This document shows positions 14,548-21,710 of a DNA stretch of 21,710 bases, one piece after another. The notes under the pieces are model-generated. The model did not search any database and was not told where the DNA came from. It worked only from the letters and a program-made list of their open reading frames with translations. The stretch's first letter is position 1, and each line of letters begins with the position of its first letter. Made by a program: the position numbers and the translations under genes. Source of the stretch: an uncultured Acetatifactor sp. (GTDB lineage: Bacteria > Bacillota > Clostridia > Lachnospirales > Lachnospiraceae); assembly GCA_910578815.1 (NCBI GenBank), contig CAJTSE010000032.1:1-21710 (forward strand). The letters are read 5' to 3'.

Positions 14548-15573
14548 ATGATAACAGTTGAGCATTTGACGAAGTGTTATGGAAATTTTACGGCTGTGGA
14601 TGATCTGTCCTTTGAGATTGAGGAAGGGCATGTATATGGCTTTTTAGGTCCCAATGGGGCCGGAAAATCCACCACCATGAACATTATGACAGGCTGCCTG
14701 TCCGCCACGGCGGGGCATGTCACCATTGACGGATATGATATTTTTGAAGAGCCGGACAAGGCAAAACGGCTGATGGGTTATCTTCCAGAACAGCCGCCCC
14801 TTTATCTCAATGAGACTCCCATGGAATACTTAAAGTTTGTAGGGGAGGCAAAGGGGCTGAGAGGCCGGGAACTGGCCGCGCAGATAGAGGATGTCATTTC
14901 GCAGACTAAACTGGAAACGATGAAAAACCGTCTGATCTCAAAGCTGTCAAAAGGGTACAGACAGAGAGTTGGCATAGCCCAGGCGCTGCTGGGGAATCCA
15001 AAAGTGATCATTCTGGACGAACCCACCGTGGGTCTTGACCCTATCCAGATCATTGAGATCCGGGATCTAATACGGCAGCTGGGACAGGAACATACGGTTA
15101 TTTTCAGTTCCCATATTTTGTCAGAGGTTCAGGCAATCTGCGAGAAGGTACTGATCATAGCGAAGGGAAATTTGGTGGCCTTTGACGAACCGGAAAATCT
15201 GGAGAAGCTTTTAACAGCATCGGGCGCCGTGTCTTTTATCGCGGAGGCGGATGAAAAGGAAGTCCGTGAAATTCTGGAAGGAGTGGATCTGGCTGCTGAC
15301 TGGCAGTTGAAGGAACTGGAGGATGGCAGCATTCAGGGAGAGATACAGACAGAAGCCGGGGAAATGCCCCATATCTGCAGACAGCTCTTCTTTGCCTTTG
15401 CCCGGAGGGAAAAAGCGCTCCTGCAGCTGGCTCCTAAAAAGGCAAATCTGGAAGACGTGTTTATCGAACTAACAGAAGGGGACAGTGGGAAACCGGGGGC
15501 AGAAGAAGGGAAAACAGCGGAAAGAGACACAGAAGAAAAAAATGATGAGGAAAGGTTGGTGGAGGAACCATGA
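14548..15573 (+). CDS. ABC transporter ATP-binding subunit (GldA-like)
   Basis: This is a 341-residue ABC ATPase. Walker A is GPNGAGKST (residues 34-42), the signature is LSKGYRQRVGIAQALL (133-148), Walker B is VIILDEP (153-159) and the switch His189 is in FSSHILSE. The signature reads LSKGY instead of LSGGQ, as in many ABC-2 drug/export ATPases. The C-terminal ~100 residues form an accessory domain followed by a very acidic, Glu-rich tail. ATG 14548 is preferred: AGGAGG (14536-14541) directly touches an earlier ATG at 14542 and is ideally placed for 14548. The stop overlaps the permease start by 4 bp (ATGA). It powers the permease encoded next; the substrate is unknown. Confidence 0.92.
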   Translation: MITVEHLTKCYGNFTAVDDLSFEIEEGHVYGFLGPNGAGKSTTMNIMTGCLSATAGHVTIDGYDIFEEPDKAKRLMGYLPEQPPLYLNETPMEYLKFVGEAKGLRGRELAAQIEDVISQTKLETMKNRLISKLSKGYRQRVGIAQALLGNPKVIILDEPTVGLDPIQIIEIRDLIRQLGQEHTVIFSSHILSEVQAICEKVLIIAKGNLVAFDEPENLEKLLTASGAVSFIAEADEKEVREILEGVDLAADWQLKELEDGSIQGEIQTEAGEMPHICRQLFFAFARREKALLQLAPKKANLEDVFIELTEGDSGKPGAEEGKTAERDTEEKNDEERLVEEP

Positions 15574-16433
15574 CTGCTGTATTCAAGCATGAACTGTCAA
15601 ACTATTTTCATTCCATGACGGCTTATATCTTCGGCGCGTTTTTACTGGCGTTTGTAGGGATCGGAGCCATGATCTACAATATTCAGCAGGCGGTGGCAAA
15701 CTTTGAGTATGTACTGAGCTTTGTAAGCCTGGTTTTTGTGGTGATCATTCCAGTACTGACTATGCGGGTAATTGCGGAAGAGCGGAAGCAGAAAACCGAC
15801 CAGCTCTTATATTCCCTTCCCATTACTACCACCCAGGTGGTGATTGGGAAGTATCTGGCCCTATTGGTCATTTATCTGATTCCATTGTGCATTGTGGCAG
15901 TGTATCCGCTACTTTTTGCCCAGTACGGTGATGTATATCTGCTGACGTCTTATGGATCGATTGGAGCATTTTTTATCATGGGCGCAGCATTGATTGCCGT
16001 CGGCACTTTTTTGTCCTCTTTGACAGAGAATCAGGGATTTGCCGCTGGAATTGCCATAGCGGTGTTCCTTCTGAATTATTACAGCGTCAGTCTGGCGGAG
16101 CATATATCAGCAACAGCGTTTGGTTCCGCGGCGGCCCTGTGCGTCCTTAGCTGCCTTCTGGGGCTGCTGGTCCGCTATCTGACAAAGAATGAGCACCTGG
16201 CATATGGGACGGCCATTGTCCTGATCGCTGCTGTGGGGATTACATATTTCGTAAACAGTGCCGTATTTGAGGGCCTTCTGCCGGACATCATGAAAAAGCT
16301 GTCCCTTTTTGAACGGTTTTATACCTTTGTGTCCGGTGTGTTTGATCTGACTGCCATTGTATACTATGTATCTGTCATTGCTTTTTTCTTATTTCTGGCT
16401 GTGCAGTCGCTGGAAAAAAGGAGGTACAACTGA
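15570..16433 (+). CDS. ABC-2 type permease subunit (GldF-like)
   Basis: This 287-residue integral membrane protein has six to seven hydrophobic segments (about 15-38, 50-68, 95-118, 130-150, 155-175, 185-200 and 262-282). The motif MRVIAEERKQKTDQLLYSLPIT after the second segment is a hallmark of ABC-2/GldF-type permeases. It pairs with the ATPase upstream (ATGA overlap, translational coupling) and with the GldG-like protein downstream (end and start share one base). It resembles the permease of gliding-type ABC systems, which in Firmicutes have unknown cargo and nothing to do with gliding. Complete and undamaged. Confidence 0.9.
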   Translation: MTAVFKHELSNYFHSMTAYIFGAFLLAFVGIGAMIYNIQQAVANFEYVLSFVSLVFVVIIPVLTMRVIAEERKQKTDQLLYSLPITTTQVVIGKYLALLVIYLIPLCIVAVYPLLFAQYGDVYLLTSYGSIGAFFIMGAALIAVGTFLSSLTENQGFAAGIAIAVFLLNYYSVSLAEHISATAFGSAAALCVLSCLLGLLVRYLTKNEHLAYGTAIVLIAAVGITYFVNSAVFEGLLPDIMKKLSLFERFYTFVSGVFDLTAIVYYVSVIAFFLFLAVQSLEKRRYN

Positions 16434-17851
16434 TGAAGAAAGAGACTTTTAAAAACCGTATCGCCCTGCAGGGAGGGGCTTATTCGCTGGTCATTACAGC
16501 CATTGTGCTTGCCATACTGGTGGCGGTAAACATTTTGGTGTCCGCGCTGCCTAAAAATGTGACACAGCATGACATCAGCTCCACAAAGCTGTATTCTGTC
16601 ACCAGCAATACAAAAGTGGTGGTAAATGCCCTGGATCAGGATGTGACCATCTACTGGATCGTGCAGTCGGATAAGGAAGATGACGTGATAGAAAATCTGC
16701 TGGGTATATATGAGGACCTTTCAAAACATATCAAAGTGGTAAAAAAGAACCCGGATATTTATCCCACATTTGCTGAGCAGTATACCTCTGAAACCGTACA
16801 GAATAACAGCCTGGTGGTGGAGTGTGGAGACCGCAGCCGCTTTATCGGTTATGATGATATTTATCTGATGGAAGCCAACATGAACGATTATTCTTATGAT
16901 ACCTCTTTTGACGGGGAGGGAGCCATCACGTCTGCCATTGATTATGTGGTGAATGAGGAACAGCCAAAAATCTATTTACTGGAAGGACATGGGGAAGCCG
17001 AACTGCCGGAAATATTTCGTGAACAGATGGAAAAAGAGAATATGGAGCTGGAGACTTTTTCCCTGCTGACAGCTGATGAGATCCCCGAAGACGCTGACGC
17101 CATTCTGATCTATGGACCTTCCAGCGATATCTCGGAAGAAGAGAAGGAGCTTCTTGAGGAATATGTATCAGATGGCGGAAAGCTGATGGTGATGGCTGGT
17201 CCCACGGAGAAGGGGACGCTGGCAAACCTTTATGGCATATTGAAAGGTTACGGTGTGGAAACGGTTGATGGGATTGTAGTAGATACCGACCGGGGGCATT
17301 ACGCGTTTCGGACGCCTTTTGTGTTACTGCCGGATTTAAAAAGCAATAAAATCACAGATCCTTTGATCGAGGAAAGGTATTTTGCGATCATGCCTATTGC
17401 CCAGGGACTGCTGGTTCAGGATGGGGAACATGTGACAGAGCTGCTTACCACATCCGATATTGCCTACAGCAAAGCGGCAGGATACGAACTGGATTCCTAT
17501 GAAAAGGAAGAGGGCGATACTGACGGTTCCTTTGCTTTGGCTGTTTCGGTGGAAGCAGAAAACGGAGGACAGATCATCTGGTTTGCCTCTTCCCATTTCC
17601 TGGATGAAATGTATAACGCGTATTCATCAGGTGCTAACCTGGATCTGGCAATGAATGCCATGTCTTCCGTGATCGGAGAAAATGAAGCGGTAGCCATCCG
17701 CAGCAAGTCGCTGAATTATCATTATCTTACCATCAGCGATTCTACGGCTTCGTTCCTGAAGCTGATCATGATCGGTGTATTCCCTCTGGTTTATCTGGGG
17801 ATTGGAATCTGTGTGACCATAGGAAGGAGGAAACGGAATGAAGCGAAATAG
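16433..17851 (+). CDS. GldG-like ABC-associated extracytoplasmic protein
   Basis: This is a 472-residue protein anchored by one N-terminal helix (about 17-40) and one C-terminal helix (about 443-465), with a large extracytoplasmic domain between. Features such as ISSTKLYSVTSNTKVVVNAL, YLLEGHGEAELPE and DAILIYGPSSDISEEEKELL followed by YVSDGGKLMVMAGP match the GldG/DUF4350-like ABC auxiliary family. AGGAGG lies a few bases before the ATG at 16433, which overlaps the permease stop. It is likely part of the complex with the two preceding gene products. Function is inferred from neighbourhood; no catalytic residues are evident. Confidence 0.85.
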   Translation: MKKETFKNRIALQGGAYSLVITAIVLAILVAVNILVSALPKNVTQHDISSTKLYSVTSNTKVVVNALDQDVTIYWIVQSDKEDDVIENLLGIYEDLSKHIKVVKKNPDIYPTFAEQYTSETVQNNSLVVECGDRSRFIGYDDIYLMEANMNDYSYDTSFDGEGAITSAIDYVVNEEQPKIYLLEGHGEAELPEIFREQMEKENMELETFSLLTADEIPEDADAILIYGPSSDISEEEKELLEEYVSDGGKLMVMAGPTEKGTLANLYGILKGYGVETVDGIVVDTDRGHYAFRTPFVLLPDLKSNKITDPLIEERYFAIMPIAQGLLVQDGEHVTELLTTSDIAYSKAAGYELDSYEKEEGDTDGSFALAVSVEAENGGQIIWFASSHFLDEMYNAYSSGANLDLAMNAMSSVIGENEAVAIRSKSLNYHYLTISDSTASFLKLIMIGVFPLVYLGIGICVTIGRRKRNEAK

Positions 17852-19277
17852 GAAACTTGCGGTACTTGCTATACTTTTTGTGTGCATCAGCCTGGCAGCA
17901 TTTGGCGTGAATAAATATGAGGAACAAAAGGAGATCATCAAAAACAGTGATGAGATTATTCTTGAAATTGCAGGGGATAAGGTAAACACACTCTCATGGG
18001 AATGTGACACAGGCTCCTTTGAATTTCATAGAGACGAGGAAGGAAAATGGCTCTACGATGAGGACGAAGCTTTTCCTGTGGATGAGGAAAAGATTGGGGC
18101 GCTATTGGGACTGTTTGAGGAGTTTGGCGTTTCCTTTATAATAGAGGAAGTGGAGGATTTTGGGCAGTATGGCCTGGACACCCCGGTATGTACCATCCGC
18201 ATGGGAACGGATGAGAAAAATTATGAGATCCAGCTGGGCAATTTCAGCGCCATGGATTCTGAGCGGTATGTATCCATCGGGGACGGCAATGCCTACCTGG
18301 TGAAAAAAGATCCTCTGGAGCAGTTTGAAATAGAGATCAGCGATATGATCAAACATGACGAGATACAGGAACTGGAAAAAGTCACTGGGATAAGCTTTTC
18401 CGGAGGTGAGCCAGAACGGATCATCTATGAGGAGGACAGCACCAATAGCTATCTGAAAGAGGATGTCTACTTCATGGAGCAGGGGGAAGAGCATCTGCCT
18501 CTGGATACAGCTAGGGTCAAGAGTTACCTGGATACCATAAGAAATCTGGATCTGAAAGATTACATAAATTACAATGTATCGGAAAATGACCTGGCATCTT
18601 ATGGTCTGGATGCCCCGGAGTTGTCCATTACGGTTGACTATACAGTAACAGAGGAAGGGATGGATGAAGAAAAAACAGAATCCTTTGTCCTAAACATCGC
18701 TAGGGACCCGAAAGAACGGGCGGAAGAAGAAAAGAAGGCAGAAAAGAGCGAAAACCAGGAGAAAACGGACGAGGAGTCCGAGGAAAAAGAGATAACAGCA
18801 TATGCCAGGGCAGGGGAATCCCAGATTGTCTATCAGCTTTCCACAGAGGAATACGAAAGTCTTATGGACAGGAGCTATGATTCCTTGCGCCATCAGGAAA
18901 TGTTCTGGGCTGATTTTAAAGATGTCAGTGAGCTGGAGATCCTTCTGGAAGGAAATACCTACATCATTACATCTGACAAGAAAGGGGATGAGAGGGTCTA
19001 CCGTTATTTGGATGAGGAACTGGAGCTGGCGGACATTCGAAGCGCCATAAAGGGATTGAGGGCGGAAACCTTTACGGATGAAACTCCTGACGGAAAGGAG
19101 GAGATCAGCCTGACGATCCGTATGGACAATGACAACTATCCGGAAACCACCATACAATTATTCCGATATAACGGAGAGGAGTGTATCGTGGTGGTGGACA
19201 GGGAACCGGTGGCATTTGTGGCAAGATCCAGAGTGGTTGATTTGGTGGAGGCGGTCAATGGAGTTGTTCTGAAATAA
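17838..19277 (+). CDS. DUF4340 membrane-anchored protein
   Basis: This is a 479-residue protein with an N-terminal membrane anchor (about 7-24) and an extracytoplasmic region built of DUF4340-type repeats: FGQYGLDTPVCTIRMG, LGNFSAMDSERYVSIGDGNAYLVKKD and a second similar unit near LASYGLDAPELSITVD. A highly charged Glu/Lys segment (about 290-318) separates two lobes. The start overlaps the end of the GldG-like gene by 14 bp. DUF4340 proteins regularly accompany GldA/F/G-type ABC systems in bacteria, so the four genes likely form one envelope complex. Substrate and role are unknown. No clear terminator follows. Confidence 0.87.
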   Translation: MKRNRKLAVLAILFVCISLAAFGVNKYEEQKEIIKNSDEIILEIAGDKVNTLSWECDTGSFEFHRDEEGKWLYDEDEAFPVDEEKIGALLGLFEEFGVSFIIEEVEDFGQYGLDTPVCTIRMGTDEKNYEIQLGNFSAMDSERYVSIGDGNAYLVKKDPLEQFEIEISDMIKHDEIQELEKVTGISFSGGEPERIIYEEDSTNSYLKEDVYFMEQGEEHLPLDTARVKSYLDTIRNLDLKDYINYNVSENDLASYGLDAPELSITVDYTVTEEGMDEEKTESFVLNIARDPKERAEEEKKAEKSENQEKTDEESEEKEITAYARAGESQIVYQLSTEEYESLMDRSYDSLRHQEMFWADFKDVSELEILLEGNTYIITSDKKGDERVYRYLDEELELADIRSAIKGLRAETFTDETPDGKEEISLTIRMDNDNYPETTIQLFRYNGEECIVVVDREPVAFVARSRVVDLVEAVNGVVLK

Positions 19278-19413
19278 GGTAAAGGCTAAAATTGATCCAT
19301 TCAAGGCGCGGATGCAGAAGATGCATTCCAAAGAAAATGCCGGCATACAAAGAAAAATCAGGTGGAAACAATAAAAACCCCCAATATCTGTTGGTCGAAT
19401 AGAGGTGATGATC

Positions 19414-19740
19414 GTGACTGGGACAGATGAAAGTTTAGTTTATGGGAAGATGCAGATATATCCTGTGGGCAGGGAAATTTATATAGACGGACAGGAAACA
19501 GAACTTACCAGAATGGAGTTTGATGTGCTTTACCTTCTGGCATCAAATCCGAATATGGCATTTACGAAAGAACAGATTTATGAAGCAGTGAGCAAAGACG
19601 ACTACGCTGGAGGAGCTTATATCATAAGGGATATTAGTTATCGTCTCAGCACTAAACTGAAAATTGCTAATATACGTACACTATATGGATGCGGATACAA
19701 ATTCAGTACAGATGGCGATAAGGACGATTCAATGTCATAA
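19414..19740 (+). CDS. Orphan OmpR/PhoB-type winged-helix DNA-binding protein
   Basis: This is a 108-residue protein consisting only of a Trans_reg_C winged helix: the beta-hairpin start (MQIYPVGREIYIDGQETELT), the RMEFDVLYLLASNPNMAFTKEQIYEAV core, a recognition-helix region (YIIRDISYRLSTKL) and the C-terminal hairpin (IRTLYGCGYKF). The receiver domain normally in front is absent, so it is not a classical response regulator. GTG 19414 is chosen because AGAGG lies 8 nt upstream; ATG 19408 is too close. Small stand-alone proteins of this type occur in Firmicute mobile elements. It could regulate the nearby ABC operon or be a remnant. No partner kinase is in the window. Confidence 0.75.
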   Translation: MTGTDESLVYGKMQIYPVGREIYIDGQETELTRMEFDVLYLLASNPNMAFTKEQIYEAVSKDDYAGGAYIIRDISYRLSTKLKIANIRTLYGCGYKFSTDGDKDDSMS

Positions 19741-19760
19741 TTTGTCGATAGAAAAGATAA

Positions 19761-19786
19761 GCTGGAATATTGACAGATATTCCAGC
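19761..19786 (+). terminator. Stem-loop after the winged-helix gene
   Basis: GCTGGAATAT (19761-19770) and ATATTCCAGC (19777-19786) form a perfect 10-bp stem with a 6-nt loop, 20 bp after the stop codon. There is no T-run, so it may protect the mRNA end or act as a weak terminator. Confidence 0.45.
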
Positions 19787-19938
19787 ATAAATGCTCCAAA
19801 TGAGAGCAAGCTCAGCCATAAATATTTTGTCAATCTTACTTCTCTAACCATTATCCTCACCTTATAAATTCCGGTCTCTCTTTATTCTTGACTTTTCGAC
19901 AAACGGGAATTTGTGCTTTTATAATTCTTGTATGTCCT

Positions 19939-20976
19939 TTAGTGCTTTTTGAATGTCTTTATGGACAATGATTGCATACTGTGCAGTTTGCTGCTTTCAT
20001 AATCGTGAACAGCTGGTAAAGGCTGTAAATGTTTTTTCAATGGCGTCTTTTGTTCCGATGAACTGCCATCCCTGTGCTCCGCTTTGCGTTTTACACGGAA
20101 AGTCCCGATGTCATTGCAGGCGCTTTCTATCCGTAAGACATGGTCAAACTTATCATACATTTTGATTGATACATCACCCATATGGTGTTTGATCCTCGTT
20201 CCGGGAATACGCTGGTTATAGTTGGCACCGATTTCTTTTTTACAGTTATAGGTAATACGCTGCCCCGGAAAAGTTGCGATGTTATCCGGCCTCGCCGTAA
20301 AGATAGCCGCCCGGACAATCTCGTCATAAAGTGGTTCCAGATCACGGCATGACACCAGCTGCTCATTCAACCTGTTGGACTGTTCATGTGTAACCCAGAC
20401 CGAGGTCTTCGGCAACAGGGCAGTATTGTTTTGCGAAAACATCCAGAACCTTATGGGGGTCTTCCGGATTGATCCTGTCAGAGAGCTTCTGGGCAGTTTC
20501 GGTGTCAGCGATTTCAAGGAAAGCATTGTCATGCATGCGGTAAGTGATTTCCTTTTTCCGCAGTTTATGGGCGAGGAGGCTATGACCGTTCATGTAGAAC
20601 TGCAGACGGAACGGGACCCATGTGGGGACACGCAGATAGCAGAGCCCAGCCCTTCTGTCTTTCCGGTTTTGTGGATGATTTCCTGAATCCGGTCATCTTT
20701 CCGGAAAGCTCGCAGCTTACGGATAAACTCGATTTCAATACCGTTTTCGTCTGCAATGCGTTGGGCGTTTGCACGAACCTGTTCCGTAAGGGGCTGAGAG
20801 AAATCTGGGAAATCAAAAATGCGGATGCTGTTGGCTTTCAGATAACCTGTCATGCCTTCGGCATGGCTCCATCCGGGGATATATCCCTGGATGATCATAC
20901 GGTCATAACAAGTGATCGTACCATAAATCTTGTCAGCATATTTATCCGTAAGCAGCATGAACACATCCTCCGACAT
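19939..20976 (-). pseudogene. Frameshifted remnant of a conserved protein of unknown function
   Basis: The minus strand carries one protein in pieces. The N-terminus (20976 to about 20665) reads MLLTDKYADKIYGTITCYDR ... IRKLRAFRKDDRIQEIIHKTG. The next piece, in another frame (about 20650-20384), includes YLRVPTWVPFRLQFYMNGHS, HDNAFLEIADTETAQKLSDR and VAEDLGLGYT. The third (about 20410-20030) includes DLEPLYDEIVRAAIFTARP and RIKHHMGDVSIKMYDKFDHV, and near 20020-19990 yet another frame restores IYSLYQLFTIMKAAN. So there are at least three frame changes, and the jump after GKTEG looks like a deletion of tens of residues. I recall this as an uncharacterised, mobile-element-like family in Lachnospiraceae and other bacteria but cannot name it. 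It is not functional as it stands. Confidence 0.75.
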
Positions 20977-21097
20977 TTTTCTTTATTGTACTTGAAACGT
21001 GGAGGAATTGCAAAAAACTTTTCCGGCTTATCCGGGTTAGGAATTGATATAAACTATAATTAAATTGCAAATACAAATCATATTAAGCACATGTTTT

Positions 21098-21129
21098 AGC
21101 CTGTGGGAGAAATCTCACAGGCTTTTTTC
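21098..21129 (+). terminator. Strong intrinsic terminator with no obvious gene upstream
   Basis: AGCCTGTG (21098-21105) pairs with CACAGGCT (21116-21123), with an inner GAGA/TCTC pairing, followed by a T-run (21124-21128). No plus-strand gene ends nearby. A perfect TATAAT at 21055-21060, ~45 bp upstream, could drive a short RNA of about 60 nt, but no good -35 is present. Confidence 0.7.
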
Positions 21130-21138
21130 ATGTTTAAA

Positions 21139-21228
21139 TTATGTCGCACACAATTTGCGAAAAAAACACGTCCTATTACGAAGCAGATATTTAACTATAT
21201 CAAAAAAACAATGTGTTATAGTAGCCAT
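21139..21228 (-). CDS. Possible 29-residue small protein / leader of a lost mobile element
   Basis: ATG 21228 is preceded on the minus strand by AAAAAGGAG at good spacing and opens a 29-codon frame starting MATITHCFFDIVKYLLRN and ending at a TAA (21139). Upstream, an extended -10 (TGTTATAGT, complement of 21274-21282) could drive it. The sequence lies within interleaved inverted repeats. It could be the head of a lost transposase gene. Low confidence that it is a real product. Confidence 0.3.
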   Translation of the reverse strand: MATITHCFFDIVKYLLRNRTCFFRKLCAT

Positions 21229-21302
21229 AGCAGAGAACTCCTTTTTGGGTTTTGTTTTTGTTGTGGTGACTAAACTATAACACAAAAGGCAGTATCTCTG
21301 CT
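21213..21302. repeat. Interleaved inverted repeats (a-b-a'-b')
   Basis: GTGTTATAGT (21213-21222) is inverted at 21274-21283 (ACTATAACAC), and AGCAGAGA (21229-21236) is inverted at 21295-21302 (TCTCTGCT). The order a-b-a'-b' prevents both stems forming as nested hairpins; they could form a pseudoknot or two alternative structures. They overlap the promoter and ribosome site of the small minus-strand ORF. Confidence 0.5.
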
Positions 21303-21373
21303 TTTTAGATATTTAGTTGTAACATATGTATTGTAATCCTATAAGTTTGTCGTGATGAAAATTAATTTTCCCC

Positions 21374-21402
21374 TTGCAAATGCAGTTCCAATGTGGTAAA
21401 AT
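21374..21402 (+). promoter_or_regulatory. Promoter for the gene entering at the right edge
   Basis: TTGCAA (21374-21379) and TAAAAT (21397-21402) have a 17-bp spacer, with TG just before the -10. Transcription would start near 21409 and run ~290 nt before the ATG at 21702. Confidence 0.6.
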
Positions 21403-21408
21403 ATCTCG

Positions 21409-21701
21409 CGGACAGGCAATCTGCCTGCATGGTATGGCAAGACAAAATTGCATAAGACAGTTCGTGACCATCCTGTCTTTAAACAAAACTAGGGATATAA
21501 AAACGGAAGGATTCTGCACAGGCTCCCTGTGGCGGAAAAGCCGTTTTTCTGTATGGGCACGTTCTGCGTGCTTTTTTTATTTCATAGGAACGACTGTGTT
21601 ACCAGGAAATGATGTGGGCAGGCCCACTTTGTTCTTGCATCCGGAACTGATAAACAATGAGATTCATTGTGCATATTTATAGCTGCACAGAAAGGAAGTC
21701 C
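21409..21701 (+). promoter_or_regulatory. Long structured leader with attenuation features
   Basis: The leader contains CAGGCA-ATC-TGCCTG (starting near 21413), a mini-ORF ATG 21429 MVWQDKIA with TAA, a GACAG...CTGTC hairpin followed by TTT (about 21455-21480), a large hairpin AAAAACGG (21499-21506) / CCGTTTTT (21541-21548) enclosing CACAGG-CTC-CCTGTG (21517-21531), and a classical terminator GCACG-TTCTG-CGTGC plus T-run (21557-21578). Such leaders precede ribosome-protection, ABC-F and Erm-type resistance genes, where stalling on a short peptide lets transcription pass. I cannot identify the gene from the window. The mini-ORF lacks a strong ribosome site. Confidence 0.55.
21557..21578 (+). 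terminator. Intrinsic terminator inside the right-edge leader
   Basis: GCACG (21557-21561) and CGTGC (21567-21571) form a perfect stem with a 5-nt loop, followed by seven T. It lies 124 bp before the ATG at 21702, so the downstream gene needs read-through from the 21374 promoter or another promoter. Confidence 0.75.
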
Positions 21702-21710
21702 ATGGAAGAT
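21702..21710 (+). CDS. Start of an unidentified gene (partial)
   Basis: ATG at 21702 follows AAAGGAAG (21691-21698) and opens the frame M-E-D before the window ends. Only three codons are visible, so no product can be named. The long terminator-bearing leader upstream suggests an inducible gene. Confidence 0.45.

Noticed and set aside
18690..19157. Minus-strand 155-codon frame opposite the DUF4340 gene
   Set aside because: It is the antisense of a Glu/Lys-rich region, which yields Phe/Leu-rich nonsense; the plus-strand gene is clearly real.
21374..21682. 102-codon frame in the right-edge leader as a gene
   Set aside because: It spans promoter, hairpins and terminator, lacks a ribosome site, and is rich in Cys/Trp/Phe from T-runs.

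Overview
The window looks like a chromosomal segment of a Lachnospiraceae/Clostridia-type Firmicute. Strong AGGAGG ribosome binding sites, TTG/GTG starts and a Tn1549/CTn-like conjugation module support this. It is a mosaic of an integrative and conjugative element (ICE), decayed mobile DNA and what look like host genes.

Region 1 (1-9300, mainly minus strand) is the conjugation end of an ICE. In transcription order it holds a two-winged-helix regulator/initiator-like gene and an ArpU-like gene, then after a promoter and a structured leader a VirB2/TrbC-like small membrane protein, a VirB6/TrbL-like membrane protein, a secreted/membrane Gly-Ser-rich protein, an NlpC/P60 cell-wall hydrolase and a PrgI-VirB4 fusion that runs off the left edge. 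An AT-rich two-gene cassette (5298-7387, plus strand) sits in the middle, against the direction of the ICE genes. It encodes a DUF6602 protein with a PD-(D/E)XK-like nuclease signature and a CD-NTase (cGAS/DncV-like nucleotidyltransferase) with a C-terminal AGS-C domain. I read it as a minimal CBASS-like anti-phage cargo and as the most interesting content of the window.

Region 2 (9300-10940) is the ICE border: repeated TTGCATT motifs, the last ~60 codons of a tyrosine integrase, and an IS21-family element that cuts the integrase. The IS has 54-56 bp perfect terminal repeats but an internal deletion joining the start of istA to the end of istB.

Region 3 (11050-14540) is an accessory/scar zone: a MarR regulator with a MATE efflux gene broken by one in-frame TGA, a Cys_rich_KTR protein, a C-terminally truncated cytidylate-kinase-like protein, an N-terminal fragment resembling a cyclopropane-fatty-acid-synthase-type methyltransferase, and an HtrA fragment reduced to its PDZ end.

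Region 4 (14548-19277) is an intact four-gene operon: ABC ATPase, ABC-2 permease, GldG-like protein and DUF4340 protein. It probably forms one envelope ABC complex and is probably host DNA.

Region 5 (19278-21710) has an orphan OmpR-type winged-helix protein, a multiply frameshifted pseudogene of an unnamed conserved family, a small ORF inside interleaved inverted repeats, and a ~300-nt promoter-plus-leader with hairpins and a terminator before a gene start at 21702.

Regulation by conditional termination is a recurring theme. Two ICE genes have an intrinsic-terminator hairpin immediately before their Shine-Dalgarno sequence and TTG start, and the gene entering at the right edge also has a long terminator-bearing leader.
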